From Promethearchaeia archaeon (GTDB lineage: Archaea > Asgardarchaeota > Lokiarchaeia > Sigyniarchaeales > SOKP01): DNA of 64,000 bases. Both the position numbers and the translations under genes were made by a program. Numbering within the stretch: position 1 is the first letter of the stretch; each line of letters opens with the position of its first letter. The notes beneath the pieces were generated by a model. It had not been told where the DNA came from. It saw only the letters and a program-made list of their open reading frames with translations, and made no database searches. Location: the NCBI GenBank assembly GCA_029856105.1, contig JAHQWH010000155.1, positions 1 to 64,000 on the forward strand, read 5' to 3'. This document shows positions 54,157-62,239 of the stretch, piece after piece.

Positions 54157-54897
54157 ATGACAATTCAAGCCCTTGATATTACTAATGGTATTGTTCTCAT
54201 AATTTTTTGCGCTCTTAATATTTATGTAGGTACTAGAATATCTTTGAAATATTTTAAATATAAACAGAGAGAATTATTATTGGTTGGCTTAGTATGGATA
54301 TTTTTGACTTGTCCATGGTATCCTGCGTCTATCTCATTTATATTATACCTTTTAACTGGAAATTCTTTAACGAATATTCCTTATTTTATAATCGGAAATA
54401 TTTTTATACCGATAGCGGTCATTTTTTGGATGATTACCTTAAAATATTTTATATTTAAAGAGAGAAAGAAGTTAATAATGATATTGTCAGGTGTTTATGG
54501 ATTAATTTTTTATATAATATTTTTTCTTCTATTAGGTATTAATCCTAATCTGATAGGTCAATTGAAAGGATTAACTGATGTTCAATATGGCATGTTTATT
54601 GTGGTTTATGTTCTTTCAATCTTAATAATATTAATGGGGACTGGATTTTTATTTACTCGAGAATCATTAAAGTCAGAAGATCTCGAAATTCGATTAAAAG
54701 GTAAACTAATATTTATTGCTTTTATCCTATTTACTATAGGTAGTGGTTTAGATACTTCAATTCCGTTAAATTTTGTGACTCTTCCGATAATTCGAGGGTT
54801 TGAGATAGCAAGTGCTATAGTATTTTACTTTGGCTTTTTTTTACCGAAATGGTTTAAGAATTTTATAAAAAAAGAAGGATCTCTAAAAGAAGATTAA
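54157..54897 (+). CDS. Seven-helix membrane protein
   Basis: The 246-residue protein has seven hydrophobic segments with short loops and a lysine-rich C-terminus. The third helix is followed by a basic loop (KERKKLI), which supports the usual positive-inside arrangement. I recognise no family. It lies between the DUF169 gene (105 bases) and the CoA-transferase genes (145 bases) on the same strand. A transport or sensor role cannot be judged. Confidence 0.6.
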   Translation: MTIQALDITNGIVLIIFCALNIYVGTRISLKYFKYKQRELLLVGLVWIFLTCPWYPASISFILYLLTGNSLTNIPYFIIGNIFIPIAVIFWMITLKYFIFKERKKLIMILSGVYGLIFYIIFFLLLGINPNLIGQLKGLTDVQYGMFIVVYVLSILIILMGTGFLFTRESLKSEDLEIRLKGKLIFIAFILFTIGSGLDTSIPLNFVTLPIIRGFEIASAIVFYFGFFLPKWFKNFIKKEGSLKED

Positions 54898-55042
54898 TTA
54901 TTTAACTATCTATTTTTAATATGATTCGGGGTATTTTTTTTTACATTTATTATTAAAATAGATTTTTATTAGGAGTATTTTTAATTTAAGAAAAATTGTT
55001 CCTAAATATTGTATTAATCTCTAAAATTCAATATTCTATGAA

Positions 55043-55918
55043 GTGAGGAGATCAAAAATTCGAAAAAGTAAATTAATAACCTTAGATGATGCAATTTCTA
55101 CTTACGTTCAAGATGGTGATCTAGTTGGTTTTGGGGGACTTTCGTTTTGGAGAAAACCGATAGAAGCATGTAGAGAGATAATTAGACAAGACAAAAAGGA
55201 CTTATCTCTTTGCACTTTTGTTGGAGGGATCGAAATTGATATGCTTGTAGCTGCAGGTTGTGCGTCTCAAGTGAGAGCCTGTTTCGTAGGAATGGAAATT
55301 TTTGGTATGGCTCCAAATTATAGGAAAGCTGTTGAGTCCGGATCAATAAAGATTTCTGAAGAAAGCGAAGCTTCTATTGCTTTAGGATTAAGAGCATCCT
55401 ATTTGAAAGTGCCTTTCATGCCTTTAAAAGGTATTATAGGAACTGATATGCCAAAAGTAAGGAATGATATTAAACAATTTAAAGATCCCTTGGGCTCAGA
55501 TACAGAGTTAATGGCATTGCCCAAAATAGATTTGGATGTGGCTATCTTACACGTTCCTTATGCAGATGAATATGGAAATGGAAATATTGCTGGAGCTGTT
55601 TGGATGGATGACGATATGGCAAAAACCGCTAAAAAAACGATTATAATAACGGAAAAATTAGTCGAAACAGAGGATATTAGGTATTTACCAGGGAAAGCGC
55701 AATTACCAATGCAAACAACAACCGCGGTAGTTAAGATCCCTTACGGGGCACACCCTACAAGTTGTTATCCCTTCTATACATTCGATCCTCTTCACATTCA
55801 AGCATATTTAAAAGCAGATTTTAAAAATTATAAAGAGAAATTTATTTCTGGAAAAAATTCCGTTCAGTATTTAGAGGAAGCTGGAGGAGTTCAAACTATT
55901 TTAAATATATTATTATAG
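55043..55918 (+). CDS. CoA-transferase family subunit A (GctA/IpdA-like)
   Basis: This protein of about 290 residues has the alpha/beta fold of family I CoA-transferase subunit A: DAISTYVQDGDLVGFGG near residue 18, AAGCASQVRACFVGMEIFG, and the C-terminal YPFYTFDPLHIQAYLKADF, a motif I associate with GctA/IpdA. These form an AB heterodimer that moves CoA between acids or, in the IpdAB branch, opens a ring of a steroid-derived CoA ester. The GTG at 55043 lies in a GTGAGGAG Shine-Dalgarno; ATT 55058 is a possible real start. Subunit B begins 11 bases after the stop codon. Confidence 0.83.
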   Translation: MRRSKIRKSKLITLDDAISTYVQDGDLVGFGGLSFWRKPIEACREIIRQDKKDLSLCTFVGGIEIDMLVAAGCASQVRACFVGMEIFGMAPNYRKAVESGSIKISEESEASIALGLRASYLKVPFMPLKGIIGTDMPKVRNDIKQFKDPLGSDTELMALPKIDLDVAILHVPYADEYGNGNIAGAVWMDDDMAKTAKKTIIITEKLVETEDIRYLPGKAQLPMQTTTAVVKIPYGAHPTSCYPFYTFDPLHIQAYLKADFKNYKEKFISGKNSVQYLEEAGGVQTILNILL

Positions 55919-55929
55919 GAGGTAAAAGT

Positions 55930-56814
55930 ATGACTGAATTTTCAAAAGAGTATACTATAGATGAATTAATGACAGTTTTAATGGCGAGAGAAGTCAGAAA
56001 TGATGATGTTATGATCGTAGGGGTGGCAACACCCATGGTCTGGGCAGCTTTTACTCTAGCAAAATTAACACATGCCCCTGATGCAATTTATCATTATATT
56101 ATGGGAAATACTTTTGTTATAGAACCACGACAGGTTTCTCTTCTTTATTTAGAAATGAATACAGCACGAGCGTATAGATTCCAAAATTCTGTTGAATGTA
56201 CCTTGGAGTCACTTCCTTCCGAAAAATTGACGACCATAGAATTTTTTCGACCCGCTCAAATAGACCAATTTGGAAATTCTAATAATGTATGTATAGGAGA
56301 TTGGAAAAGTCCGAAAATAAGGCTACCTGGGGCCGCAGGAATTTTAGATTTTAGTATGTTCTACAAAAGAGGATCTTTTTTATATACACCCCGACACGAT
56401 TCAAGAACTTTTGTTTCAACAGAAAGGCTCTTCTTCATCTCCGGAGTAGGATTCCCTGAAGGAAAACCATCGATATGTGGAGGATCTGGTCCTCAATGCG
56501 TCATAACTAATCTAGCATATTTAGATTTTGATGGAAAAAGCAAAAGAATGAGGTTGGCATCAATTCATCCAGGTGTCGTTATAGATACCGTTAAAGACTC
56601 AACAGGATTTGATTTGATTATTCCGAATGATTTAAAAGAAACAAAACCTCCTACCGTTAAAGAAATAGACCTATTAAGAGAGAATGTTGATCCTTTAAAG
56701 ATAAGAAAATTAGAAGTTCTTTCAGGCAATGAACGAGAAGAGCTATTAGATGAAATAATTCAAAAAGAATTAGCAAAGGAAAATAAGTTTCCAAAACTGT
56801 TAAAATGTAATTAA
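55930..56814 (+). CDS. CoA-transferase family subunit B (GctB/IpdB-like)
   Basis: The 294-residue protein is the partner subunit: DDVMIVGVATPMVWAAFTLA at the start, RPAQIDQFGNSNN, then RLPGAAGILDFS, RHDSRTFVSTERL and GGSGPQCVITNLA. True CoA-transferases have a catalytic Glu in a SENG-like motif near the N-terminus; this sequence shows YLEMNT instead, so it may be a hydrolase-like member rather than a transferase. A Shine-Dalgarno (AGGAGGT) precedes the ATG. It is one operon with subunit A. Confidence 0.83.
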   Translation: MTEFSKEYTIDELMTVLMAREVRNDDVMIVGVATPMVWAAFTLAKLTHAPDAIYHYIMGNTFVIEPRQVSLLYLEMNTARAYRFQNSVECTLESLPSEKLTTIEFFRPAQIDQFGNSNNVCIGDWKSPKIRLPGAAGILDFSMFYKRGSFLYTPRHDSRTFVSTERLFFISGVGFPEGKPSICGGSGPQCVITNLAYLDFDGKSKRMRLASIHPGVVIDTVKDSTGFDLIIPNDLKETKPPTVKEIDLLRENVDPLKIRKLEVLSGNEREELLDEIIQKELAKENKFPKLLKCN

Positions 56815-56836
56815 TAAGTATTAATGTGAATTTCTT

Positions 56837-57625
56837 ATGGATGAAAAAAATCAAAAAAATCAAACTATAGAGCTAATTAAGAATAGAAGAACGATTCGCA
56901 CATATGATCCAAAACCACTAACTCAAGATGAGATTGATGCAATCGTTCAAGGCGCAATGAGGGCTCCTACAGCCGGAAATCTGATGATGTATTCGATTAT
57001 TCAAGTAAGTGATCAAAAATTAAAAGATAAATTAGTAAAAACTTGCGATAATCAACCCCTTATAGCTAAAGCGCCGTTGGTCCTATTGTTTTTAGCGGAC
57101 ATGCAAAGATGGTGGGATTTCTTTAGAGTTAGCAATGTCAAGGAAAAATGCAATGAAATAGGTAGGGAGTTCCAAACGCCTCAAGAGTCTGATTTACTTC
57201 TCGCTTGTTGCGATGCATTAATTGCTGCCCAAAATTCTGTAATTACCGCTGAAGCTTTAGATATTGGTTCGTGCTATATTGGAGATATAATGGAGAACTA
57301 TGAAATTCACCGTGAGATGTTTAACCTTCCCAAATGGGTGTTTCCTATAACTTTGTTATGTTATGGACGCCCCAAAGGAGATAAAAACAAAATTCCTCTT
57401 TTAACACGCTTTCCTAAAAAATATATCCAGTTTACAAACCAGTATTCAAGGTTATCTATGAATGATTTCAACAATATGCTTGAAAATGACCCGAGAAAAA
57501 TAGTAGTTAAAGAAGCAGAAAATATGGGACAACAGCTATATCTTGGTAAACTAGGAGCAGAATTTACGGTGGAAATGCGTCGTTCTGTTAAGGTTGCACT
57601 CAAAGAATGGCTTAGAAAAGACTAG
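56837..57625 (+). CDS. Nitroreductase-family flavoprotein
   Basis: The 262-residue protein has the FMN-binding nitroreductase signature at residues 14-30 (KNRRTIRTYDPKPL), then APTAGNLMMY (near 47), KAPLVLLFLAD, and GSCYIGDIMENYEIH near 150. Members reduce nitro groups, quinones or enones using NAD(P)H. The C-terminal extension (FPKKYIQFTNQYSRLSMNDF) is longer than in minimal members. It follows the CoA-transferase B gene by 22 bases, so it is probably in the same transcript. Confidence 0.86.
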   Translation: MDEKNQKNQTIELIKNRRTIRTYDPKPLTQDEIDAIVQGAMRAPTAGNLMMYSIIQVSDQKLKDKLVKTCDNQPLIAKAPLVLLFLADMQRWWDFFRVSNVKEKCNEIGREFQTPQESDLLLACCDALIAAQNSVITAEALDIGSCYIGDIMENYEIHREMFNLPKWVFPITLLCYGRPKGDKNKIPLLTRFPKKYIQFTNQYSRLSMNDFNNMLENDPRKIVVKEAENMGQQLYLGKLGAEFTVEMRRSVKVALKEWLRKD

Positions 57626-57663
57626 GAATTAATAATTAATGAAAAAAAAATTATGAGACTAAA

Positions 57664-59163
57664 CTAAATAATATCATCCCAAGCAGCTCGTTCTTTATCG
57701 AGAAATTTTTCAGCTACTTTAAATTCCTTACCTATTAGCATTGTCGATCTTTTCTCAATATCGTAAGCGGGCCATTTAGGAATGCCATCGTGGTTAGGAT
57801 TTCCAGTACGAGCAAATGCAATCCAAGCATCCATTATTTTGTTGCTAATGGCTTCAGTTTCAGGATTATTACCGGCAAAATCCGCCATACCAGGAACATC
57901 AAGCGAATTAAAAACGAATGGTATTTCGAGAGCGTGACAAGCTCCTAATTTTCCATCGAATACGGGGGATGACCAAGTAAACAAGTAATTGTATGTATTA
58001 ACCTGATGCGTACTCTGCGCTTCAAGCAATTTAATCGTTGAAATGCGAAAAATATAATCGGTCATAAGAGCGTTCATTATCTCTTTAGGTTCTGTGGAAA
58101 ATTCACTTTCCCTCGCTTTTCTGTAAGTATCGATCATTACTTTGCTCTTATTCATATCAATGCCTAATCTGCTTAAAAATCCGACTAGGAGTTTTTCCCC
58201 CCCAGCATCACTCATTTTGCTTATTTCCGGACTAAGAGCTGTAAACAACTTAGCCTCATCCAAATTAGTGCCTATCATAAATTCAATATTCCCAAAATTA
58301 CCGTTTTGAAATGCTTTTAACGGATGTATGGGTAGTGTATCACCATCAATTAAAGGTCGAAAAGCAAGGAGATTGGTAGGGTCTTCTGCAAGAAGCTTGT
58401 TTTGTGCTTCAATAATTTTTTCGGGAGATATTTCACGCAAAGCATTAAGATCTCCTTTTTGAATTCCTAACATACGCATTAATCGTTTTGTAGGTTTCTT
58501 GGTTACCTTTGGATCAATAGCAGGGGCACTTTGAGCAATAACACGGCGAAAAAGTCCTTTAGTAGCTGGCATTGCGGGTAACGTAACAACTGCATAACCT
58601 CCAGCAGATTCACCAAAAATCGTAACATTAGAGGGATCACCACCAAATAATTCGATATTCTCCTGGACCCATTCTAGAGCTAAAATTTGATCAAGTTGTC
58701 CTACATTGGCAGTAACATCAGGAAGATATAGATAACCTAAAGCGCCTAACCGATAATTAATAGTAACCACTACAATATCCCCACGCTGTGCTAAGGTTGA
58801 ACCATTATACATAGGGTCGATCCCGCCTCCCATAATAAAAGCACCACCATGTATCCAGAACATTACTGGGCGTTTGTTATTATCTGCGGCGGGCGTCCAA
58901 ATATTAAGAGTTAAACAATCCTCACTTTCGGGTTTAAGTTTGCCAGTAAGTTCTTCGAGCTGAGTATATCCTTGAAAAGCACAATGTCCATATTTGGTAG
59001 TATCAAGCACATCATCCCAATTTCTTTTTGCAATGGGAGGAGTGAATCGTAGATCGCCTATAGGAGGCTCTCCATAAGGAATTCCTTTAAATATATCTAA
59101 TCCTTTTTCCTTATAACCTTGGATTTTACCAGATTTAGTTTTAATAACAACCATTTTATTCAT
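57664..59163 (-). CDS. Type-B carboxylesterase
   Basis: The 499-residue alpha/beta hydrolase has the esterase opening GKIQGYKEKGLDIFKGIPYG, ESEDCLTLNIWTPA, the oxyanion hole HGGAFIMGGG (near residue 105), the nucleophile serine in FGESAGGYAV (near 185) and the catalytic His in LGACHALEIPFVF (near 412). It hydrolyses carboxylic esters. There is no signal peptide, so it is intracellular. The protein is more like bacterial para-nitrobenzyl esterases, and acquisition from bacteria is a reasonable but untested idea. It converges on the nitroreductase gene. Confidence 0.92.
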   Translation of the reverse strand: MNKMVVIKTKSGKIQGYKEKGLDIFKGIPYGEPPIGDLRFTPPIAKRNWDDVLDTTKYGHCAFQGYTQLEELTGKLKPESEDCLTLNIWTPAADNNKRPVMFWIHGGAFIMGGGIDPMYNGSTLAQRGDIVVVTINYRLGALGYLYLPDVTANVGQLDQILALEWVQENIELFGGDPSNVTIFGESAGGYAVVTLPAMPATKGLFRRVIAQSAPAIDPKVTKKPTKRLMRMLGIQKGDLNALREISPEKIIEAQNKLLAEDPTNLLAFRPLIDGDTLPIHPLKAFQNGNFGNIEFMIGTNLDEAKLFTALSPEISKMSDAGGEKLLVGFLSRLGIDMNKSKVMIDTYRKARESEFSTEPKEIMNALMTDYIFRISTIKLLEAQSTHQVNTYNYLFTWSSPVFDGKLGACHALEIPFVFNSLDVPGMADFAGNNPETEAISNKIMDAWIAFARTGNPNHDGIPKWPAYDIEKRSTMLIGKEFKVAEKFLDKERAAWDDII

Positions 59164-59282
59164 AATCTTTCATTATTTTTATTATAATTATTTTATATTA
59201 GTTGAAAAATAATAAAAATATGTTTTTTATGAAGTATCTTTTCTTAGAAGAAAAAAAAATCTTGAATTAACTAAGACTATTT

Positions 59283-60014
59283 TTAGCTAAAATTTCTGTT
59301 AGGAAATAATTCGATTTTACGTCCTTTATGTTTAAATAAAATCAAATCTTTTTTTTTTAATTTATCAATGTGATACTTCACTGTACTTCGATTTAAATGT
59401 AGTTGAAGAGCAATTGCACTGGAATTAATTCCAGGGTTCTTTTCAATTAAATCCAATACTTTTAAGGAAGTTTTAGATTTTCCAATAAGTAATCGGGAAT
59501 ATTGATTTTGATCTTTGGTCATCTTTATAGGAAAAAAAACGCTAAACTGTCCTACTTTTTCCTTTTTTATAATTCCATATTGCATTAACACATATAGATG
59601 CCATTGTAATTGTCCTTTTTGCAAATTACATTGGCGAAGGAGCTCATTATTATGAATCCCTGGTTCTTGAAGAATACTGGTGATTATTTTTTTGCGATTT
59701 TCATTTTCAAAGATATCGTTGTAAGATAAGATGTGGTGTCCTTTAGTTGAAAAATCTTTTCCTTTGAAATACATCTTATATTCTTTAACTGTTAACGAAA
59801 GAAAAACCGATATTAAACCTAAAATCAGAACAGAAATAAATGCTATAAATGCCCATTTGATGGTATTATCTTCTGAGAAGAAATTTTCTTCAATTATTGA
59901 TATATATATCTGATAATCAACGAACGATAGAAGAATAATGAGTAATAGTACAAATCCTAATTTAAAATAAAAAGATATTTTGGTATGTTTAAATTTTTTA
60001 TCAAAATTACTCAT
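59283..60014 (-). CDS. Membrane-bound transcription regulator with two winged-helix domains
   Basis: The protein has two hydrophobic segments at the N-terminus (about 12-33 and 48-70) and then two DNA-binding units: residues near 108-150 (HNNELLRQCNLQKGQLQWHL) and near 187-235 (NSSAIALQLHLNRSTVKYHI). Both match the winged-helix ArsR/MarR-type recognition helix pattern. The ORF track starts at TTG 60023; ATG 60014 (MSNFDKKF) is better. It lies downstream of a membrane methyltransferase gene on the same strand (41 bases between the track frames). The signal it senses is unknown. Confidence 0.8.
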   Translation of the reverse strand: MSNFDKKFKHTKISFYFKLGFVLLLIILLSFVDYQIYISIIEENFFSEDNTIKWAFIAFISVLILGLISVFLSLTVKEYKMYFKGKDFSTKGHHILSYNDIFENENRKKIITSILQEPGIHNNELLRQCNLQKGQLQWHLYVLMQYGIIKKEKVGQFSVFFPIKMTKDQNQYSRLLIGKSKTSLKVLDLIEKNPGINSSAIALQLHLNRSTVKYHIDKLKKKDLILFKHKGRKIELFPNRNFS

Positions 60015-60064
60015 AGTTTTCAAATTTTCCCTTGATTACATATATGTAAAATTTACCGCTAGTT

Positions 60065-60661
60065 TTATGAACTTATCCTTTTTAGTTTATCTTTTTTTTT
60101 AAGTTTCAAAAAAGGAATCATAAAAGCCACCGTATTTTTGTATTCTAAATAATCTCCTTTATATTTCGATTTTAAGTATAAATCTTCAATTCCAGCTAAC
60201 AGAAGATAAGTTAACGCTTCAATAATCCAAATAGATACAACCCACGTTAACTCGTTACTTAATTCATGTATAAATGGAAAGACTGGACTTGTATTTAAGC
60301 ATATCATAGTAAGTCCAAAAGTCATAATAATTATTCCAAGATATTGTGGATGCCTTACATACTTATATGGTCCCTTTTGAATTAATCCCTTCCAATGAGT
60401 TAATTGATAAACTAAAGAAATTAAAAAGATCACCCCGCCTAACAAAGCTACATAAGTCCCAGGGTATCCAAAAAAGAATTTAAAATCAAATAAAAGAATA
60501 TCAGGATAGCTCAAAAAATTAATGAAATAAGAGATCAAAGGCAAACTCATTATTCCGAACCATATAGATGCACACGGGACAAACTGGAAAAATGGGATCA
60601 TCACAGCTGAAGAGTTTAATGCAATAGCTTTTATTTTATCAAAATACCGATTTAAATTCAT
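60065..60661 (-). CDS. Isoprenylcysteine/phospholipid methyltransferase-like membrane protein
   Basis: The 198-residue protein has about five membrane helices and the ICMT/PEMT motif KYVRHPQYLGIIIMTFG (near residues 100-116), in which R-H-P is the SAM-binding hallmark. It ends with the conserved-type EDLYLKSKYKGDYLEYK, as in ICMT proteins. Members methylate carboxyl groups of prenylated cysteine or phospholipid head groups; in archaea the substrate is usually not known. It sits directly upstream of the membrane-bound regulator, so the two may be functionally linked. Confidence 0.85.
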   Translation of the reverse strand: MNLNRYFDKIKAIALNSSAVMIPFFQFVPCASIWFGIMSLPLISYFINFLSYPDILLFDFKFFFGYPGTYVALLGGVIFLISLVYQLTHWKGLIQKGPYKYVRHPQYLGIIIMTFGLTMICLNTSPVFPFIHELSNELTWVVSIWIIEALTYLLLAGIEDLYLKSKYKGDYLEYKNTVAFMIPFLKLKKKDKLKRISS

Positions 60662-60779
60662 TTTATTTCTTCTTTTTTTATTATGTTTTTTTATAATTCT
60701 ATAACTAAAAAATTAGAAGAAATTTAGTTAAAAAAGGTTTGAGGTGCACTTTTTAAACATTTCTATAAATAAAAAAGAT

Positions 60780-61757
60780 TTAACTATTTTTTTTTATTTC
60801 TAAGGTTATTTTATCAAAAATTTTATGAATAGAGCTATAAATATTGAATTTACCGTCTTCCAAAGCGTTTTTTACAATATTAGTTACTTCGTTTTCGTCT
60901 ACAAAATTTTCCATGATAAGCTTTTCAACTTTAGAAAAAAGAAGTTCCTTAATTTTGTAAGAAAATCGATTTTTTTTCTTTTCGTTGATATTTCCTGAAA
61001 GTTCAACATGTTCTTTATGATCCCAAATACTTTGGAGAAGTTCGTCGATACCCTCGCCACTGATTGCATCAGTCAATACAACTGGGGGCCGATACCCGCT
61101 CTGAAATATCGTATCGTCAAGCATCATTTCAATTTGTACGGCTATGTCTTCTCCTCCTAAATCTTTTTTGTTAACATCGTAAATATCTCCTATTTCAATA
61201 ATCCCTGCTTTTTGCATTTGAATAACGTCTCCATAACCAGGAACTAAAATTACAACAACAGTATATACTAAATTGTACACATCGAATTCAGCTTGTCCGA
61301 CGCCAACAGTTTCAATAATGATTATATCCATGCCAAAAGCTTCGTATAGCATGCTAATATCAAAAACTGCTCTTGAAATTCCTCCTTGATACCCTCTCGA
61401 TGCAAGACTACGCATGAAAACGTTAGGGTGTAAGCAGATATTAGTCATTCTAACCCTATCCCCTAAAAAAGCACCTCCACTAAAAGGAGACGTTGGATCT
61501 ACAGAAATAATACCTACAGTTTTTCCTTCGTCTAACATTTTTTGAGCTATTGCCCCGGTTAAAGTGCTCTTTCCAACGCCAGGAGAACCTGTAAGTCCAA
61601 TAATATAAGAGTCGTGATTTATATTTTCAAAATGCTTGAAAATCTTAGAAGCCTTCTCAGGTTCGTTTTCAACAATTGTTATTAATCTAGCTAAAGCAAT
61701 TTTATCTTTCTTTTTAACTCTGTTAACTAAAGATTCTATAATGTCGTCATTCGTCAA
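60780..61757 (-). CDS. meaB: Methylmalonyl-CoA mutase-associated GTPase MeaB
   Basis: The 325-residue G3E-type GTPase has the P-loop GSPGVGKST (57-65), the family motif VDPTSPFSGGAFLGDRVRM (near 85-103), IIETVGVGQAEFDV (near 146) and the guanine-specificity motif NKKD (near 194). It loads and protects adenosylcobalamin in methylmalonyl-CoA mutase. The start is TTG 61757 with an upstream GAGGATG-like ribosome site. It is the third gene of the mutase operon, 69 bases after the B12 subunit. Confidence 0.95.
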   Translation of the reverse strand: MTNDDIIESLVNRVKKKDKIALARLITIVENEPEKASKIFKHFENINHDSYIIGLTGSPGVGKSTLTGAIAQKMLDEGKTVGIISVDPTSPFSGGAFLGDRVRMTNICLHPNVFMRSLASRGYQGGISRAVFDISMLYEAFGMDIIIIETVGVGQAEFDVYNLVYTVVVILVPGYGDVIQMQKAGIIEIGDIYDVNKKDLGGEDIAVQIEMMLDDTIFQSGYRPPVVLTDAISGEGIDELLQSIWDHKEHVELSGNINEKKKNRFSYKIKELLFSKVEKLIMENFVDENEVTNIVKNALEDGKFNIYSSIHKIFDKITLEIKKNS

Positions 61758-61826
61758 TAAAATACATCCTCAGATAAATTTTTGATATGAAATATTAATT
61801 AGATAAAAAAATTAAACATGTTTATT

Positions 61827-62225
61827 TTATTTTTTGAGATGAGTTCTAATAAACTCAACAATGTCAGAAGTCATGCTTCCTGGGCCATAAATGTTAGCTA
61901 CACCCATCTCTTTTAATTTTGTAAAATCTTGAGCGGGAATAACTCCTCCTACTAAGACGAGAATGTCGTTGAGCACTCCTTTTTCCTTTAAAAGATCAAT
62001 TACTTGTTTTGTATATGCGAAATGAGCCCCACTGTGTATGGATAAACCAAGAACATCGACATCCTCTTGAATTGCTGCTTCTACGATCTGTTTTGCATTC
62101 TGAAAACCTCCAAAAATGAGTTCCATGCCAGCATCTCTTAAGGCTCTTGATACTACGATCCCGCCCCTCCAATGACCATCAATTCCTGGTTTAGACATTA
62201 ATACTCTAATCTTTTTCTCACTCAT
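61827..62225 (-). CDS. mcmA2: Methylmalonyl-CoA mutase B12-binding subunit
   Basis: The 132-residue domain carries the cobalamin motif KPGIDGHWRGG (His18 is the cobalt ligand in D-x-H-x-x-G), then LGLSIHSGAHFAYT and ILVLVGGVIPAQD, the standard B12 fold. The ORF track runs 16 codons too far (62273), overlapping the large subunit; ATG 62223-62225 with a GGTG ribosome site fits better and leaves a 14-base gap. With the large subunit it makes the split archaeal-type mutase that turns succinyl-CoA and methylmalonyl-CoA into each other. Confidence 0.95.
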   Translation of the reverse strand: MSEKKIRVLMSKPGIDGHWRGGIVVSRALRDAGMELIFGGFQNAKQIVEAAIQEDVDVLGLSIHSGAHFAYTKQVIDLLKEKGVLNDILVLVGGVIPAQDFTKLKEMGVANIYGPGSMTSDIVEFIRTHLKK

Positions 62226-62239
62226 ATTTAACACCTTAA

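Noticed and set aside
57664-59163. Recent horizontal transfer of the carboxylesterase as a firm call
   Set aside because: Motifs look bacterial-type and the local base composition may be slightly less AT-rich, but this was not measured, and there are no flanking repeats, tRNA or mobile genes.
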